Source: CAIWHR01 sp963779805
GTDB lineage: Bacteria; Pseudomonadota; Gammaproteobacteria; Burkholderiales; Casimicrobiaceae
Reading direction: 5' to 3'
Assembly (NCBI GenBank): GCA_963779805.1
Contig: CAVZZN010000004.1
Span: 1-64,000, forward strand
Length of the DNA stretch: 64,000 nt
Position 1 is the stretch's first letter; every line of letters starts with the position of its first letter. This document shows, piece after piece, positions 26,812 to 36,722 of the stretch. The notes beneath the pieces were generated by a model, which was not told where the DNA came from, did no database searches, and saw nothing but the letters and a program-made list of their open reading frames with translations. The position numbers and the translations under genes were made by a program.

Positions 26812-27966
26812 TTGCGGCGCGCGCTGCTGCGCGCTCGATCCATCGAGGACGTGCGGGCGCTCGCACGCTCGCGTCTGCCCGCGGGCGTGTTCGATTTCTT
26901 CGATGGCGGCGCCGAAGACGAGGTTACGCTGCGCGCCAACCGCGCCGCGTTCGAGCGGCGCATGCTGCTGCCGCATGTGCTTACCGGGGTCGCGCAGATC
27001 GACACGCGCACGGATATCGCCGGGTCGGCGGCGGGGCTGCCCATGGTGATCGCGCCGATGGGCGCCACCGGCTTCGGCTGGCCGGGCAGCGACATCGCGA
27101 TCGCGCGTGCCGCCGCGCGGGCGGGCATTCCGTATACGTTGTCGAGCACGGCGACGACCTCGCTCGAGCGCCTCGCGGCTGCAGCGCCGGGTCGGCTGTG
27201 GTTCCAGCCGTACATGTTCCGGGATCGGCCTTTCCTCGCCCGCCTGATCGATCGGGCCGAGGCGGCGGGTTACGAGGCGCTGGTGATGACCCTCGACATG
27301 CCCGCCGGCGGCAAGCGCGAGCGCGACTTCCGGCACGACTTCAGCGTGCCGTTCCGCTATACGACACGCAACCTGCGCGAGTTCGCATCGTGCCCGCGCT
27401 GGGGGCTCGCGCATCTGCGGCACGGCCTGCCGGTGCTCGAGAACCTGATCGGGCTCGATCGCATGGGCGAAAGCATCGCGCGCGCATCGTCGTCGGTGGG
27501 CCTGAGCTACGACCCCGATTTCGGATGGCACGATCTCGAAGCGATCCGCGCGCGCTGGACGCGCAGGCTCCTCGTCAAGGGCGTGCTGCGCGCCGACGAC
27601 GCGCAGCGTCTGGCCGCGATGGGCTGCGACGGCGTGGTCGTGTCGAACCACGGCGGGCGCCAGCTCGACGGGGCGAGCGCAGCGCTCGATGCGCTCCCGG
27701 CCATCGTTGCTGGCGTGGGGCATCGCATGGACGTGCTGGTCGACGGCGGCGTGCGCCGCGGCAGCGACATCGTGAAGGCCATCGCGCTCGGTGCACGGGG
27801 AGTGATGGTCGGCCGCGCCGCGCTGTTCGGCGCCGCTGCGGGAGGCGAGGACGGCGCGTGGCGTGCGGTGGAGATCCTCGTCGAGGAGCTCACGCGGACG
27901 ATGCGCCTGTGCGGCACGCGCAGCATCGCGCAGATCGACGCGACGCTGCTGGCGCCCGCCGTCTGA
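26812..27966 (+). CDS. FMN-dependent alpha-hydroxy-acid dehydrogenase
   Basis: Members oxidise L-lactate, mandelate, glycolate or similar 2-hydroxy acids to 2-oxo acids. The barrel is complete: VFDFFDGGAEDEVTLRANR, PMVIAPMGATGFGWPG, the Lys in LLVKGVLRADDAQ, the active-site SNHGGRQLDG, and FMN-phosphate binding by DVLVDGGVRRGSDIVKAIAL. The only start in frame after the previous gene is TTG 26812, so the true N-terminus may differ. The product keto acid could feed the FAH-family enzyme upstream (inference). Confidence 0.85.
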   Translation: MRRALLRARSIEDVRALARSRLPAGVFDFFDGGAEDEVTLRANRAAFERRMLLPHVLTGVAQIDTRTDIAGSAAGLPMVIAPMGATGFGWPGSDIAIARAAARAGIPYTLSSTATTSLERLAAAAPGRLWFQPYMFRDRPFLARLIDRAEAAGYEALVMTLDMPAGGKRERDFRHDFSVPFRYTTRNLREFASCPRWGLAHLRHGLPVLENLIGLDRMGESIARASSSVGLSYDPDFGWHDLEAIRARWTRRLLVKGVLRADDAQRLAAMGCDGVVVSNHGGRQLDGASAALDALPAIVAGVGHRMDVLVDGGVRRGSDIVKAIALGARGVMVGRAALFGAAAGGEDGAWRAVEILVEELTRTMRLCGTRSIAQIDATLLAPAV

Positions 27967-28008
27967 ACGGTCTCGCCTGCGAGCGCCGCGGCGCGTTACG
28001 ATGACGGG

Positions 28009-28962
28009 ATGAAGAGCATCCGCATCATCGACTCGCACACCGCCGGCGAGCCGACGCGCGTCGTCGTCGCGGGCGGGCCCGACCTCGGGCAGGGCAGCCT
28101 CGCCGAGCGGCGCGAGCGCTTTCGTTCCGGGCACGACCGCTATCGCGCCGCGATCGTGAACGAGCCGCGCGGCTCCGACGTCATCGTCGGCGCCCTCCTG
28201 TGCGAGCCCGTCGACACGACGTGCGCAGCCGGCGTCATCTTCTTCAACAACGTCGGCTATATCGGCATGTGCGGCCACGGCACGATCGGCCTTGCGGTGA
28301 CGCTCGCGCATCTCGGGCGCATCGGGCCGGGCGTGCATCGCATCGAGACGCCGGTCGGCATCGTCGCGGTGCAGCTGCACGATCGCCATCGTGCGACCGT
28401 GAGCAACGTGCCGAGCTATCGCCTCGCGTCGGACGTGAAGGTCGACGTGCCGGGCTACGGGGAGGTGCGTGGCGACGTGGCCTGGGGCGGCAACTGGTTC
28501 TTCATCGTGGCGACGCCCGGGCTTGCGCTCGAGCCGCACAACATCGACGCGCTGACGGGCTTTTCCGTAGCCGTGCGGCACAGCCTCGCCGAGCAGAAGA
28601 TCACGGGATCCGAGGGCGCCGAGATCGATCACGTCGAAGTCTTTGCGCCTCTGGCCGGCACCCGGCACGGCAGTCGCACTTTCGTGCTGTGCCCGGGCGA
28701 CGCCTACGACCGTTCGCCGTGCGGCACCGGGACCAGCGCCAAGCTCGCCTGCCTGCATGCGGCGGGAAAGCTTCGGCCCGGCGAAACATGGCTGCAGCAG
28801 AGCGTCATCGGCACGCAGTTCGAGGGCACGTTCGGCCTCGATCCCGCGCTGCCCGGCCGCGTGCTGCCGCACGTCACCGGCAGCGCGTATGTCACCTCGG
28901 AAGCCACGCTGATCCTCGACGACGCGGATCCGCTGTGCTGGGGCATCGACGCGAAGGGATGA
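28009..28962 (+). CDS. Proline racemase family, 4-hydroxyproline 2-epimerase-like
   Basis: The family interconverts alpha-epimers of proline or hydroxyproline with two Cys acting as acid and base. Both are present: IGMCGHGTIGL and DRSPCGTGTSAKLA, with the substrate loop AGEPTRVVVAGGP near the start. The Cys-Gly-His / Cys-Gly-Thr pair fits hydroxyproline epimerases and proline racemases rather than the dehydratases that have Thr at the second position. Adjacent D-amino-acid dehydrogenase and DapA-like genes match the bacterial trans-4-hydroxy-L-proline pathway. Confidence 0.88.
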   Translation: MKSIRIIDSHTAGEPTRVVVAGGPDLGQGSLAERRERFRSGHDRYRAAIVNEPRGSDVIVGALLCEPVDTTCAAGVIFFNNVGYIGMCGHGTIGLAVTLAHLGRIGPGVHRIETPVGIVAVQLHDRHRATVSNVPSYRLASDVKVDVPGYGEVRGDVAWGGNWFFIVATPGLALEPHNIDALTGFSVAVRHSLAEQKITGSEGAEIDHVEVFAPLAGTRHGSRTFVLCPGDAYDRSPCGTGTSAKLACLHAAGKLRPGETWLQQSVIGTQFEGTFGLDPALPGRVLPHVTGSAYVTSEATLILDDADPLCWGIDAKG

Positions 28963-28978
28963 TCGGGCTGCAACGGGA

Positions 28979-30233
28979 ATGACCAAGCGGGTCCTGATCG
29001 TCGGCGGCGGTGTGGTGGGCCTTTCCGTTGCGTGGCACTGCGCACGCAAGGGTCACGAGGTCACCGTGCTCGAGCGCGGCGGCCCCGACAGCGACGGTGC
29101 ATCGGTCGCCAACGCGGGCATGGTGGTGCCGAGTCACTTCATTCCGCTCGCCGCACCCGGGGTCGTGCAGCTCGGGCTCAAGTGGATGTGGAATCCGGAA
29201 AGCCCGTTCCACGTCAAGCCGCGTCTTTCCGCCGACCTGCTCGGCTGGGGATGGAAGCTGTACCGCGCCGCGACGCCCGAGCGCGTGGAGCGTGCCGCGC
29301 CCGTGCTGCGGGACCTGCATCTCGCCAGTCGCGCCTGCTTCGAGGAATGGGCCGCGTCGTGGGGCAACGCCTTCGAGCTCGTGCGCAAGGGCTTGCTGGT
29401 GTTGTGCAACACGGAGCACGGCTTCGAGGAGGAAGCGCGCACCGCCGAGCACGCGCATCGCCTCGGCTTGCCCGCGCAGGTGCTGCAGCCCGCCGACGTT
29501 GCGAAACTGGAGCCCGGGGTGAGGATGGCGATCGTGGGCGCCGTGCACTTCCCGCTCGATTGCCATCTCACGCCGGAGCGCCTGATGAGCGCGTTGCGCG
29601 ACGATCTCTCGCGCAGCGGCGTGCGCGTGCTCGACGGCGCGGACGTGCACGCGTGGCGACGCAAGGACGGGCGGATCGAATCGGTCGAGACGAATGCGGG
29701 TGCGATGCAGGCCGACGAGTTCGTGCTGTGCGCGGGGTTCTGGTCGAGCGAGCATCGCCCGCGATCTCGGTCTCGCATTGCCGATGCAGGCGGGCAAGGG
29801 CTACAGCCTCACGGTCGAGACGCCCCCGGTGCATCCGCAGATCTGTGCGATCCTGAGCGAGGCGCGCGTCGCGATGACGCCGATGGGGAGCGCCGTGCGC
29901 TTCGGCGGGACCATGGAGCTCACCAACGCCGACGAGGGGCTCAACCCCGCGCGCATCCGGGGCATCGTGAAGTCGGTGACGCGCTACTATCCCGACGTGG
30001 CACCCGAGCACCTGCAAGCCGCGCGCATCCGTTCCGGCCTGCGCCCGTGCTCGCCCGACGGCCTGCCGTACGTGGGGCGCTTCCGCCGTTTTTCGAACCT
30101 GTCGTGCGCGACCGGGCATGCGATGATGGGCGTGAGCCTCGCGCCCATCACGGGCAAGCTGATCGCGCAGCTGCTCTCCGGCGAGCCGCTGTCGTGCCCG
30201 ATCGATGCGCTCAGTCCGGATCGTTACGCTTGA
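28979..30233 (+). CDS. FAD-dependent D-amino-acid (D-hydroxyproline) dehydrogenase, frameshifted
   Basis: The N-terminal dinucleotide motif VLIVGGGVVGLSVAWH and ERGGPDSDGASVANAG place this in the DadA-like FAD oxidoreductases. The C-terminal part has GKGYSLTV, RIRSGLRPCSPDGLPYVGR and TGHAMMGVSLAPITGKL. An extra A near 29751 splits the frame; removing it reads AGFWSSGIARDLGLALP across the join. In hydroxyproline catabolism such enzymes oxidise cis-4-hydroxy-D-proline to the pyrroline, matching the epimerase before it and the DapA-like deaminase after it. Confidence 0.85.
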
Positions 30234-30263
30234 GCATCACTCGACCTCCATGAGGACCGCAAC

Positions 30264-31205
30264 ATGAAAGTGCACTGGCAAGGCGTCATCCCCGCCGTCA
30301 CCACGCCCTTCGACGAGCAGGGCCGCGTCGACGAAGGCTTCCTCGCGCAGCACGCGCGCTGGCTGGTGGAGCACGGGTGCACGGGTATCGTGCCCATCGG
30401 CTCGCTCGGCGAGTCCGCGACGCTCACGCCGGCCGAGAAGCGCAAGGTGCTCGAAGTCTGCGTGAGTGCGGTGGGCGATCGGGTGCCCGTCATCCCCGGC
30501 ATCGCCGCGCTGGGTACGGCCGAGGCGATGGAGCTCGCACGCGACGCCAAGGCCATCGGCTGCAGCGGCCTCATGGTGCTGCCGCCCTACGTCTACAGCA
30601 CCGACTGGCGCGAGATGAAGGCGCACGTGCGCGCCGTGATCGCCGCGACGGACCTGCCGTGCATGCTCTACAACAATCCCGTCGCGTACAAGACCGATTT
30701 CCTGCCGAACCACATCGCCGAGCTCGCGGCCGAGCTGCCCAATCTCGACGCGGTGAAGGAGTCGAGCACGGACGTGCGTCGCGTCACGGCGCTGCGCGCA
30801 ACCGTCGGCGCGCGCCTGCACGTCCTTTGCGGCGTCGACGACGCCATCGTGGAGGCGATCGGCGCGGGCGCCACCGGCTGGATCGCCGGGCTCGTGAATG
30901 CGTTCCCGGCGGAGTCGGTCGCGTTGTACCGGTACGCCATCCAGGGGCGCGACGAGGAAGCATTCGCGCTGTATCGCTGGTTCCTGCCGCTGCTGCGCAT
31001 GGACACGGTGCCGAAGTTCGTGCAGCTCATCAAGCTCGCCCAGCAGCGCGTCGGCATGGGCAGCGATCGCGTGCGCGCGCCCCGGCTGCCGCTCGAAGGC
31101 GACGAGCTGCGCGAGGCGGTGAGCATCATCGAGCGCGCGCTCGCGACGCGTCCGCGCCTGCAGTCCGCCGAGCGCGGCGCGGCCCCGAAGACCGGGACTG
31201 CATAG
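30264..31205 (+). CDS. DapA-family lyase, likely pyrroline-hydroxycarboxylate deaminase (HypD-like)
   Basis: A class I Schiff-base aldolase barrel. It shows the GSLGESATLTPAEK motif, the catalytic Tyr in LYNNPVAYKTD and the Schiff-base Lys in LDAVKESSTDVRR. It is more likely a deaminase of 1-pyrroline-4-hydroxy-2-carboxylate than a housekeeping dihydrodipicolinate synthase, because it follows the epimerase and D-amino-acid dehydrogenase directly. Length (313 residues) suits either. The final enzyme of the pathway, alpha-ketoglutarate semialdehyde dehydrogenase, is not in the window. Confidence 0.82.
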   Translation: MKVHWQGVIPAVTTPFDEQGRVDEGFLAQHARWLVEHGCTGIVPIGSLGESATLTPAEKRKVLEVCVSAVGDRVPVIPGIAALGTAEAMELARDAKAIGCSGLMVLPPYVYSTDWREMKAHVRAVIAATDLPCMLYNNPVAYKTDFLPNHIAELAAELPNLDAVKESSTDVRRVTALRATVGARLHVLCGVDDAIVEAIGAGATGWIAGLVNAFPAESVALYRYAIQGRDEEAFALYRWFLPLLRMDTVPKFVQLIKLAQQRVGMGSDRVRAPRLPLEGDELREAVSIIERALATRPRLQSAERGAAPKTGTA

Positions 31206-31226
31206 CGGCTCCGCCTCGCGCCGGCC

Positions 31227-32981
31227 ATGCCGACCGATTCCATCTCCGAAGCGCTCGCGGTCCAGGGCATCGAAAGCCTGCGGCCCGCGATCATGGGCAC
31301 GCGGCACATGGCCGTCGCGGGTCACTACGGTGCAGCGCATGCGGCGTTCCTGGTGCTCGAAGGCGGGGGCAATGCGGTGGACGCGGGGGTGGCGGCCGGG
31401 ATCGCGCTCGGCGTGCTGCAAAGCGACCTCGTGAATGTCGCCGGCGTTGCGCCGATCATGATCTACCGCGCCGCGACGCGCGAGGTGCTGACGATCAGCG
31501 GTCTCGGATGCTGGCCCCGCGCAGTGACGCCGGATTTCTTCGCGCGCCGGTTCGGCGGCGCGATTCCGCAGGGCCTCCTGCGCACGGTAGTGCCGGCCGC
31601 GCCGGATGCGTGGATCACGGCGCTCGAGCGCTTCGGCACGATGGGCTTCGGCGAGTGCGCTGCGGCGGCGATCCGCTTCGCGAGCGAGGGCTTCCCGATG
31701 TACGCGCTGATGGCCGACATGATCGCGCTGCACGCGCAGGACTACCGGCGCTGGCCTTCGAGCGCGGCCGTCTATCTTCCCGGCGGGGCGCCGCCGCGCA
31801 CGGGCGAGCGCTTCGTGCAGCGCGACCTCGGCCGCACGCTGCAGTACATGGCCGATCAGGAGCGCGCCGCGGCAAGGCACGGCCGAGCGGCCGGGCTGCA
31901 GGCGGCGCGCGACGCGTTCTATCGCGGCGACATCGCCCGCGCCATCGTGAGCCATCACGAGGCGAACGACGGCTTGCTCGCGATGCAGGACCTCGCGGAG
32001 TTTCGCGTCGGCATCGAGCCGCCGGTGAAGACGCGGTTCGGCGATCTCGACCTGTACGCGTGCGGGCCGTGGTGCCAGGGGCCGGCGCTGCTCGAGATGG
32101 TCAACATCCTGCGCGGGTTCGACCTGCGCGGCATGGGCCACAACGCGCTGGATTACGCGCACGTCGTGACCGAAGCGATCAAGCTCGCGTTCGCCGATCG
32201 CGAGCGCTACCTCGCCGATCCGCGATTCGTCGACGTGCCGGTGGCGGCCTTGCTCTCGGACGAGTATGCGGACGCACGGCGCGCGCAGCTGCGGCGCGAG
32301 ACGGCATGGCCGGGCATGCCGCCGCCCGGCAGCATCGGCGCGAGCGACGCCCGTGGCGGGCCGCTGCCGACGGCGCATCGCGCGTCGCCCGGCGCGCACG
32401 ACACGTCGTACGTGAGCGTCATCGATCGCGAGGGCAACGTGTTCACCGCGACCCCCAGCGATCCTTCCTACGACACGCCGGTGATTCCGGGCACGGGGTT
32501 GTGCCCGTCGTCGCGCGGCTCGCAGAGCTGGGGCGATCCCGGGCATCCGTCCTGCGTCGCGCCGGGCAAGCGGCCGCGCCTGACGCCGATGGGCGCGCTC
32601 GCGATTCGTCCGGACGGCACGCCCATGCCGATCGGCACCCCGGGCGGCGACGTGCAGGCGCAAGCGATCCTGCAGGTGCTGCTCAACATCGAGGTGTTCG
32701 GCATGAATCCGCAACAGGCGGTGGAAGCACCGCGGTTCGCGTCGTACAGCTTTCCCGATTCGTTCGAGCCGCACAGCTATTCGCCGGGCGTGCTGTATGC
32801 GGAGAGCCGCATCCCGCAGGACGTGCGCGACGGGCTCGCTGCGCGGGGACACCAGGTGCTGGCGTGGCCCGAGTTCGTGTGGCGCGCGGGTGCGGTGTGC
32901 GTGCAGCGCGTCGATGCCGGAGCGGGCGTGATCACGGCGGGTGCCGATCCGCGCCGGCCGTGCTATGCCGTGGGCTGGTGA
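31227..32981 (+). CDS. Gamma-glutamyltransferase family protein
   Basis: Ntn-hydrolase that cleaves gamma-glutamyl amides and self-processes at a Thr. The processed subunit would begin at the Thr in HDTSYVSVIDREGNVFTAT, followed by the substrate-site residues NPxY-like PVIPGTGLCPSSRGS and GTPGGDVQAQAILQVLLN. The N-terminal half has ILEGGGNAVDAGVAA-like sequence (LEGGGNAVDAGVAAGIALG). No signal peptide is seen, so it may act in the cytosol, unlike GGT that scavenges glutathione. Placement before a polyamine-type transporter suggests it removes gamma-glutamyl groups from an imported compound (inference). Confidence 0.88.
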   Translation: MPTDSISEALAVQGIESLRPAIMGTRHMAVAGHYGAAHAAFLVLEGGGNAVDAGVAAGIALGVLQSDLVNVAGVAPIMIYRAATREVLTISGLGCWPRAVTPDFFARRFGGAIPQGLLRTVVPAAPDAWITALERFGTMGFGECAAAAIRFASEGFPMYALMADMIALHAQDYRRWPSSAAVYLPGGAPPRTGERFVQRDLGRTLQYMADQERAAARHGRAAGLQAARDAFYRGDIARAIVSHHEANDGLLAMQDLAEFRVGIEPPVKTRFGDLDLYACGPWCQGPALLEMVNILRGFDLRGMGHNALDYAHVVTEAIKLAFADRERYLADPRFVDVPVAALLSDEYADARRAQLRRETAWPGMPPPGSIGASDARGGPLPTAHRASPGAHDTSYVSVIDREGNVFTATPSDPSYDTPVIPGTGLCPSSRGSQSWGDPGHPSCVAPGKRPRLTPMGALAIRPDGTPMPIGTPGGDVQAQAILQVLLNIEVFGMNPQQAVEAPRFASYSFPDSFEPHSYSPGVLYAESRIPQDVRDGLAARGHQVLAWPEFVWRAGAVCVQRVDAGAGVITAGADPRRPCYAVGW

Positions 32982-33035
32982 GGCGACTATACTTTGCGGA
33001 ATCATTCGTGATCGCAGCGACGACAGGAGGTGAGC

Positions 33036-34100
33036 ATGCGTAGAAGGCAATGGTTGAAGGCGGGCGGCGCCGGGCTCGTGTTGCCCGTCGTGGCACCGCT
33101 GATGCGCCCGTTCGAAGCATTCGCCAAGACCGACCAGATCGTCGTGATGACCTGGGGCGGGCAGTGGGGCGATGCGATGCGCGACAACGTCGATGCCGCG
33201 TACGAGAAGGCGACCGGCATCAAGGTCGTGCAGGACCGCAGCGGCAGCCCCGTCGAGCGCATCACCAAGATCAAGGTGAGCCAGCCGAATCCACCCGCGG
33301 ATGTCTTCCAGCTCGCCGACGGCCTCGTTCCTCTCGCGATCAAGCAGGGTGTCGCGGAGAAGATCAACCGCAACTCGCCGCGCATGCCGAACCTGCGCAA
33401 CATGATCCCGACGTTCTGGAACGACTACTGGGTGCCGCAGATCTTCTCGGTCACCGGGATCGTGTACAACACCAAGCTCGTGAAGAATCCGCCGACGAGC
33501 TGGGCCGACCTGTGGCGTCCCGAGCTCAAGGGCCGCATCGTGCTGCCGGAGATCTCGCACTCGATCGGCTCCTACATCATTCCCATCGGCGCGGTCGCGG
33601 CGGGCAAGGGCCCCAACGACGAGGAGGCCGGATTCGCGATGCTGAAGCGCATCGCGGAGCTGCGCCCGATCTGGGCCAAGGACACCGACACGATGATGAA
33701 TGCGATGCGCACCGAGGACGCCATGATCGGCATCCTCTACAAGTCGCAGACGTACACGGTGAAGGGCTGGAACGCGCCGGTGGAGTGGGTGTACCCGAAG
33801 GAGGGCGGCATCGCGTACACGTCCGGCACGTGCATCGCGAAAGGCACCAAGAATCTCGATGCCGCCGAGGATTACCTCAACGTGACGATGGACCCGAACG
33901 TGCAGACGTTCGCGGCGCGCATCTACAACTACGGCGGCACCAACAAGGACACGCTGTCCAAGCTGCCGCCCGAGTTGCAGGAACGCGTCAAGTTCCCGCA
34001 GGACCAGCTCGATCGCCTGATCAAGCTCGATCTCGGCTGGATGGCGGATCGCCGCGCCGCGTGGGTCGACCGCTGGAACAAGGTGGTCGCCGGCAGCTGA
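33036..34100 (+). CDS. Polyamine-type ABC transporter substrate-binding protein
   Basis: A Tat-like signal (MRRRQWLKAGGAGLVLPVVA) is followed by a PotD/PotF-class periplasmic binding protein: QIVVMTWGGQWGDAMRDNV, NPPADVFQLADGLVPLA, FSVTGIVYNTKLVKNPPTSW and SGTCIAKGTKNLDAAEDYLN. GGAGGTG precedes ATG 33036. It heads the transporter part of the operon; ATPase and both permeases lie downstream, so the transporter is complete. Confidence 0.9.
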   Translation: MRRRQWLKAGGAGLVLPVVAPLMRPFEAFAKTDQIVVMTWGGQWGDAMRDNVDAAYEKATGIKVVQDRSGSPVERITKIKVSQPNPPADVFQLADGLVPLAIKQGVAEKINRNSPRMPNLRNMIPTFWNDYWVPQIFSVTGIVYNTKLVKNPPTSWADLWRPELKGRIVLPEISHSIGSYIIPIGAVAAGKGPNDEEAGFAMLKRIAELRPIWAKDTDTMMNAMRTEDAMIGILYKSQTYTVKGWNAPVEWVYPKEGGIAYTSGTCIAKGTKNLDAAEDYLNVTMDPNVQTFAARIYNYGGTNKDTLSKLPPELQERVKFPQDQLDRLIKLDLGWMADRRAAWVDRWNKVVAGS

Positions 34101-35561
34101 TGACGGCCACCGGGCGCGCGCAGACACATCTTCTCGGCTGGCGCGCCAACGGCGACAGCTTCGACGTCGCGCTTCTCGCCAACCGCCTGCTCGCCGCGGG
34201 CGGGCGCGTGTGGCGCCTGCCGGTCGGTGTCGACTCCGCGGCAGCCGGCGATTACCTCGCCGAGCTCGCGCCGGGTGCATCCGAGGCGATCGCGCGCCTG
34301 GGCATCGCCAGCTCGGCGTGGGCAGGGCGACGTGCCCGCCGAGGCGCAAGCGCTGGCGCGTCCGGCGACGTGCCTCTTCGCCGGCACGGCATCGAAGTTC
34401 CCCTATTACGCCTATTACACGCTCGCGCTGATGCGGCTCGGCCTCGACTACGTGCCGTGCGATGGCAACGCGCTTGCCCAAGGCGCGCTCGATCGCGCCA
34501 ACCTGCTGATCCTCCCCGGCGGATTTGCGACGTGGGGCATCGACGCGGCCGAGAATGCGCCCGGTGCGGACGCCCGCGTGCGCGATTTCCTGGCGCGGGG
34601 CGGCACCGCGATCGGCTCGTGCGGCGGTGCGTATTACCTGTCGGCCGGACGTCCGGCGTGGACGGGCACGGCGCAGGCGAAGCCGCTCTACACTCACGAA
34701 TACCTGCAGACGGGCGTGGGTGTGGTGGCCGTTGCGTTGTCTCCGGGGCCCCTCGCCCTCGGTTGTGCGCCCACGATGGAGGTGCCGTATTACCACGGTC
34801 CGGTCTACGACCTCGTCGGTGCGGGCAGCGAGGTTGCGGCGACGTTCCACGCCCTGGCGCTGCCGGGACGGCTTGCCATCGACAATCCTCTCGACGGGGA
34901 ACGGTTCGAGCGCGACATGAAAGGCAAGCCGGCCATCCTTGTTGCTGCAGGCGCTCGCGGTCGCGCGGTCCTGTTCTCGCCGCATCCGGAGATGGGGGAT
35001 CTCGTGCGCAAGTACATCGCGCTCGACGGCTACGTGCGCCGCTATCTTCCGATTCGGGGCTTCGGCACGATGCGCGACACGCTGCGCCATTACCGCGTTG
35101 CCGACGCGCCGAGCTTCCGGCTGATCGTGAATGCCGTCGACGAGCTGATGACGCATGCGCGATGCGTGCCCGCACGCGAGGACAACGTCGCGAAGCACGA
35201 CCGCCACATCGAGCATGATCCGGTCGCCGGTCTCGCGGCGCTGTGCCGGCGTGCCCTCGGCGCGTTGCCGGATTTCGGGCGAGGCGAGGAAGGCGATCTG
35301 CTGCGCGACATCGCGGCCGGGATCGAGCAACGCCTCGCTGGCGCGACGCGCGGCGCTGCATCGCCCGCGGGCGATGCGCGTGCGCGCCGGACCTGGTGGC
35401 CGCCTCTGGAGCACGTCGTGCAGACGATGACGCAGCATCTCGACGAAGCCTCTCCCCGCACCGTTGCGCAGCAATTGATGGAGGCGGAGCTCGGCGTCGG
35501 CATCCTCGCCTGCTGCACGCGTGCCCTCGAGGTGGACCACGCACTTGCGGAGGCGGCGTGA
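34101..35561 (+). CDS. BPL_N / class I glutamine-amidotransferase-like protein, frameshifted
   Basis: The start overlaps the binding-protein stop (TGATG). Residues about 75-300 form a BPL_N (biotin-protein-ligase N-terminal) domain of the GATase1 superfamily, with the nucleophile Cys in IGSCGGAYYLSAG and a His in LFSPHPEMGD. Both are kept, so it may be an active hydrolase or amidotransferase. About 180 further residues are helical and unfamiliar. An extra G in the GGG at 34320-34322 splits the frame; removing it gives ASSAWQGDVPAEAQ. Its place inside a polyamine-type ABC operon, next to a GGT, suggests work on a gamma-glutamyl or amide substrate. Confidence 0.75.
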
Positions 35562-35579
35562 GGGCCGCGGCCGACGTCG

Positions 35580-36671
35580 GTGCCTGCAGTGGGAGTCGAC
35601 GCGACCGCCGAGCTCGACGTTCGCCTGGAGCGCGTGCGCAAGAGCTTCGGCGCCGTGCTCGCCGTGAACGATGTCACGCTCGGCATCGCCCGCGGCAGCA
35701 TCTTCTCGCTGCTCGGCCCGTCGGGTTGCGGCAAGACGACCACGCTGCGGCTCATCGCCGGATTCGAGCAGCCGGATACGGGCGAGGTGTACATACGCGG
35801 CCAGCGCGTCACCGGCATCCCGCCGTACCGGCGCGATTTCAGCATGGTGTTCCAGAGCTATGCGCTGTTCCCGCACCTCAACGTCGCGGAGAACGTGGCA
35901 TTCGGATTGCGCATGCGGCGCGTGCCGCGCGCACAGCGTGCCACCGCGGTCAAGGAGGCCCTGGAGCTCGTGAAGCTCGGCGCCGTCGCCGATCGGTATC
36001 CGCGCCAGCTCTCGGGCGGGCAGCAGCAGCGCGTCGCGCTCGCGCGGGCGATCGTGGTGAAGCCCGCGGTGCTGCTGCTCGACGAGCCGCTGGGCGCGCT
36101 CGACAAGATGCTGCGCGAGGAGATGCAGGTCGAGTTGCGCAGCCTGCAGGAGCGCCTCGGCATCACGGCGGTGTTCGTGACGCACGACCAGGAGGAGGCG
36201 CTCACGCTGTCCGATCGCGTCGCCGTCATGCGCAACGGCGTGATCGAGCAGATCGGCGCGCCGCGGGAGATCTACGATCGGCCGTGCAACGCGTTCGTCG
36301 CGGCGTTCCTCGGCGCGAGCAACTTCCTCGCGGGCACCGTCGTCGGCACGTCGGGCACGAGCATCGTGGTGGAGACGGCCGCCGGACAGGTGCCCGCGGT
36401 GGCGTCCTGGCCATCGCTCGGCAGCAAGGTGCGCGTCGCCGTGCGCCCCGAGCGCGTGCGCATGGAACGAGGCGAGGGCGGCGGATTGCCCGCACGGATC
36501 CGCGACGTGGTCTATCGCGGGCCGATCACGCACTTCTACCTCGACAGCGCGGCGGGGCCGATGCTGTGCTATCGCCAGAACGCAGGAGCCGACGACTGGC
36601 GCGCGGGCGACGACGTCCGCTGCACGTGGGAGCCGGACAGCGGCGTGGTCCTGTCCGCGGAGGATGCATGA
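35580..36671 (+). CDS. Polyamine-type ABC transporter ATP-binding protein (PotA/PotG-like)
   Basis: Walker A is LLGPSGCGKTTTLRL, the Q-loop FSMVFQSYALFPHLNV, the signature QLSGGQQQRVALARAI, Walker B VLLLDEPLGALD and the switch His in VFVTHDQEEALTLSDR. A C-terminal TOBE-like regulatory domain follows. GTG 35580 is used as start, 18 bp after the previous stop. The gene ends with TGA within the ATGA that begins the repeat mini-ORF. Powers import together with the two permeases downstream. Confidence 0.92.
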   Translation: MPAVGVDATAELDVRLERVRKSFGAVLAVNDVTLGIARGSIFSLLGPSGCGKTTTLRLIAGFEQPDTGEVYIRGQRVTGIPPYRRDFSMVFQSYALFPHLNVAENVAFGLRMRRVPRAQRATAVKEALELVKLGAVADRYPRQLSGGQQQRVALARAIVVKPAVLLLDEPLGALDKMLREEMQVELRSLQERLGITAVFVTHDQEEALTLSDRVAVMRNGVIEQIGAPREIYDRPCNAFVAAFLGASNFLAGTVVGTSGTSIVVETAAGQVPAVASWPSLGSKVRVAVRPERVRMERGEGGGLPARIRDVVYRGPITHFYLDSAAGPMLCYRQNAGADDWRAGDDVRCTWEPDSGVVLSAEDA

Positions 36672-36722
36672 GCGCGATGGGCCGCCCCGAGGGCGAATAC
36701 CGGAGTGCGCAGCACGAAGGTA
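36668..36722 (+). repeat. 55-bp dispersed repeat, copy 2
   Basis: Identical to 24675-24729 apart from one base (C to G in the third codon). Both copies start exactly at the stop codon of the gene before them. Confidence 0.9.

Noticed and set aside
26698..29049. A 783-codon minus-strand frame
   Set aside because: Antisense to the binding-protein, hydroxy-acid dehydrogenase and epimerase genes; composition is that of a shadow frame.
30237..36533. A 2,098-codon open frame on the minus strand
   Set aside because: It lies antisense to seven well-supported plus-strand genes and is His/Arg/Asp-rich with no domain. Long antisense frames are expected in such high-GC coding DNA.
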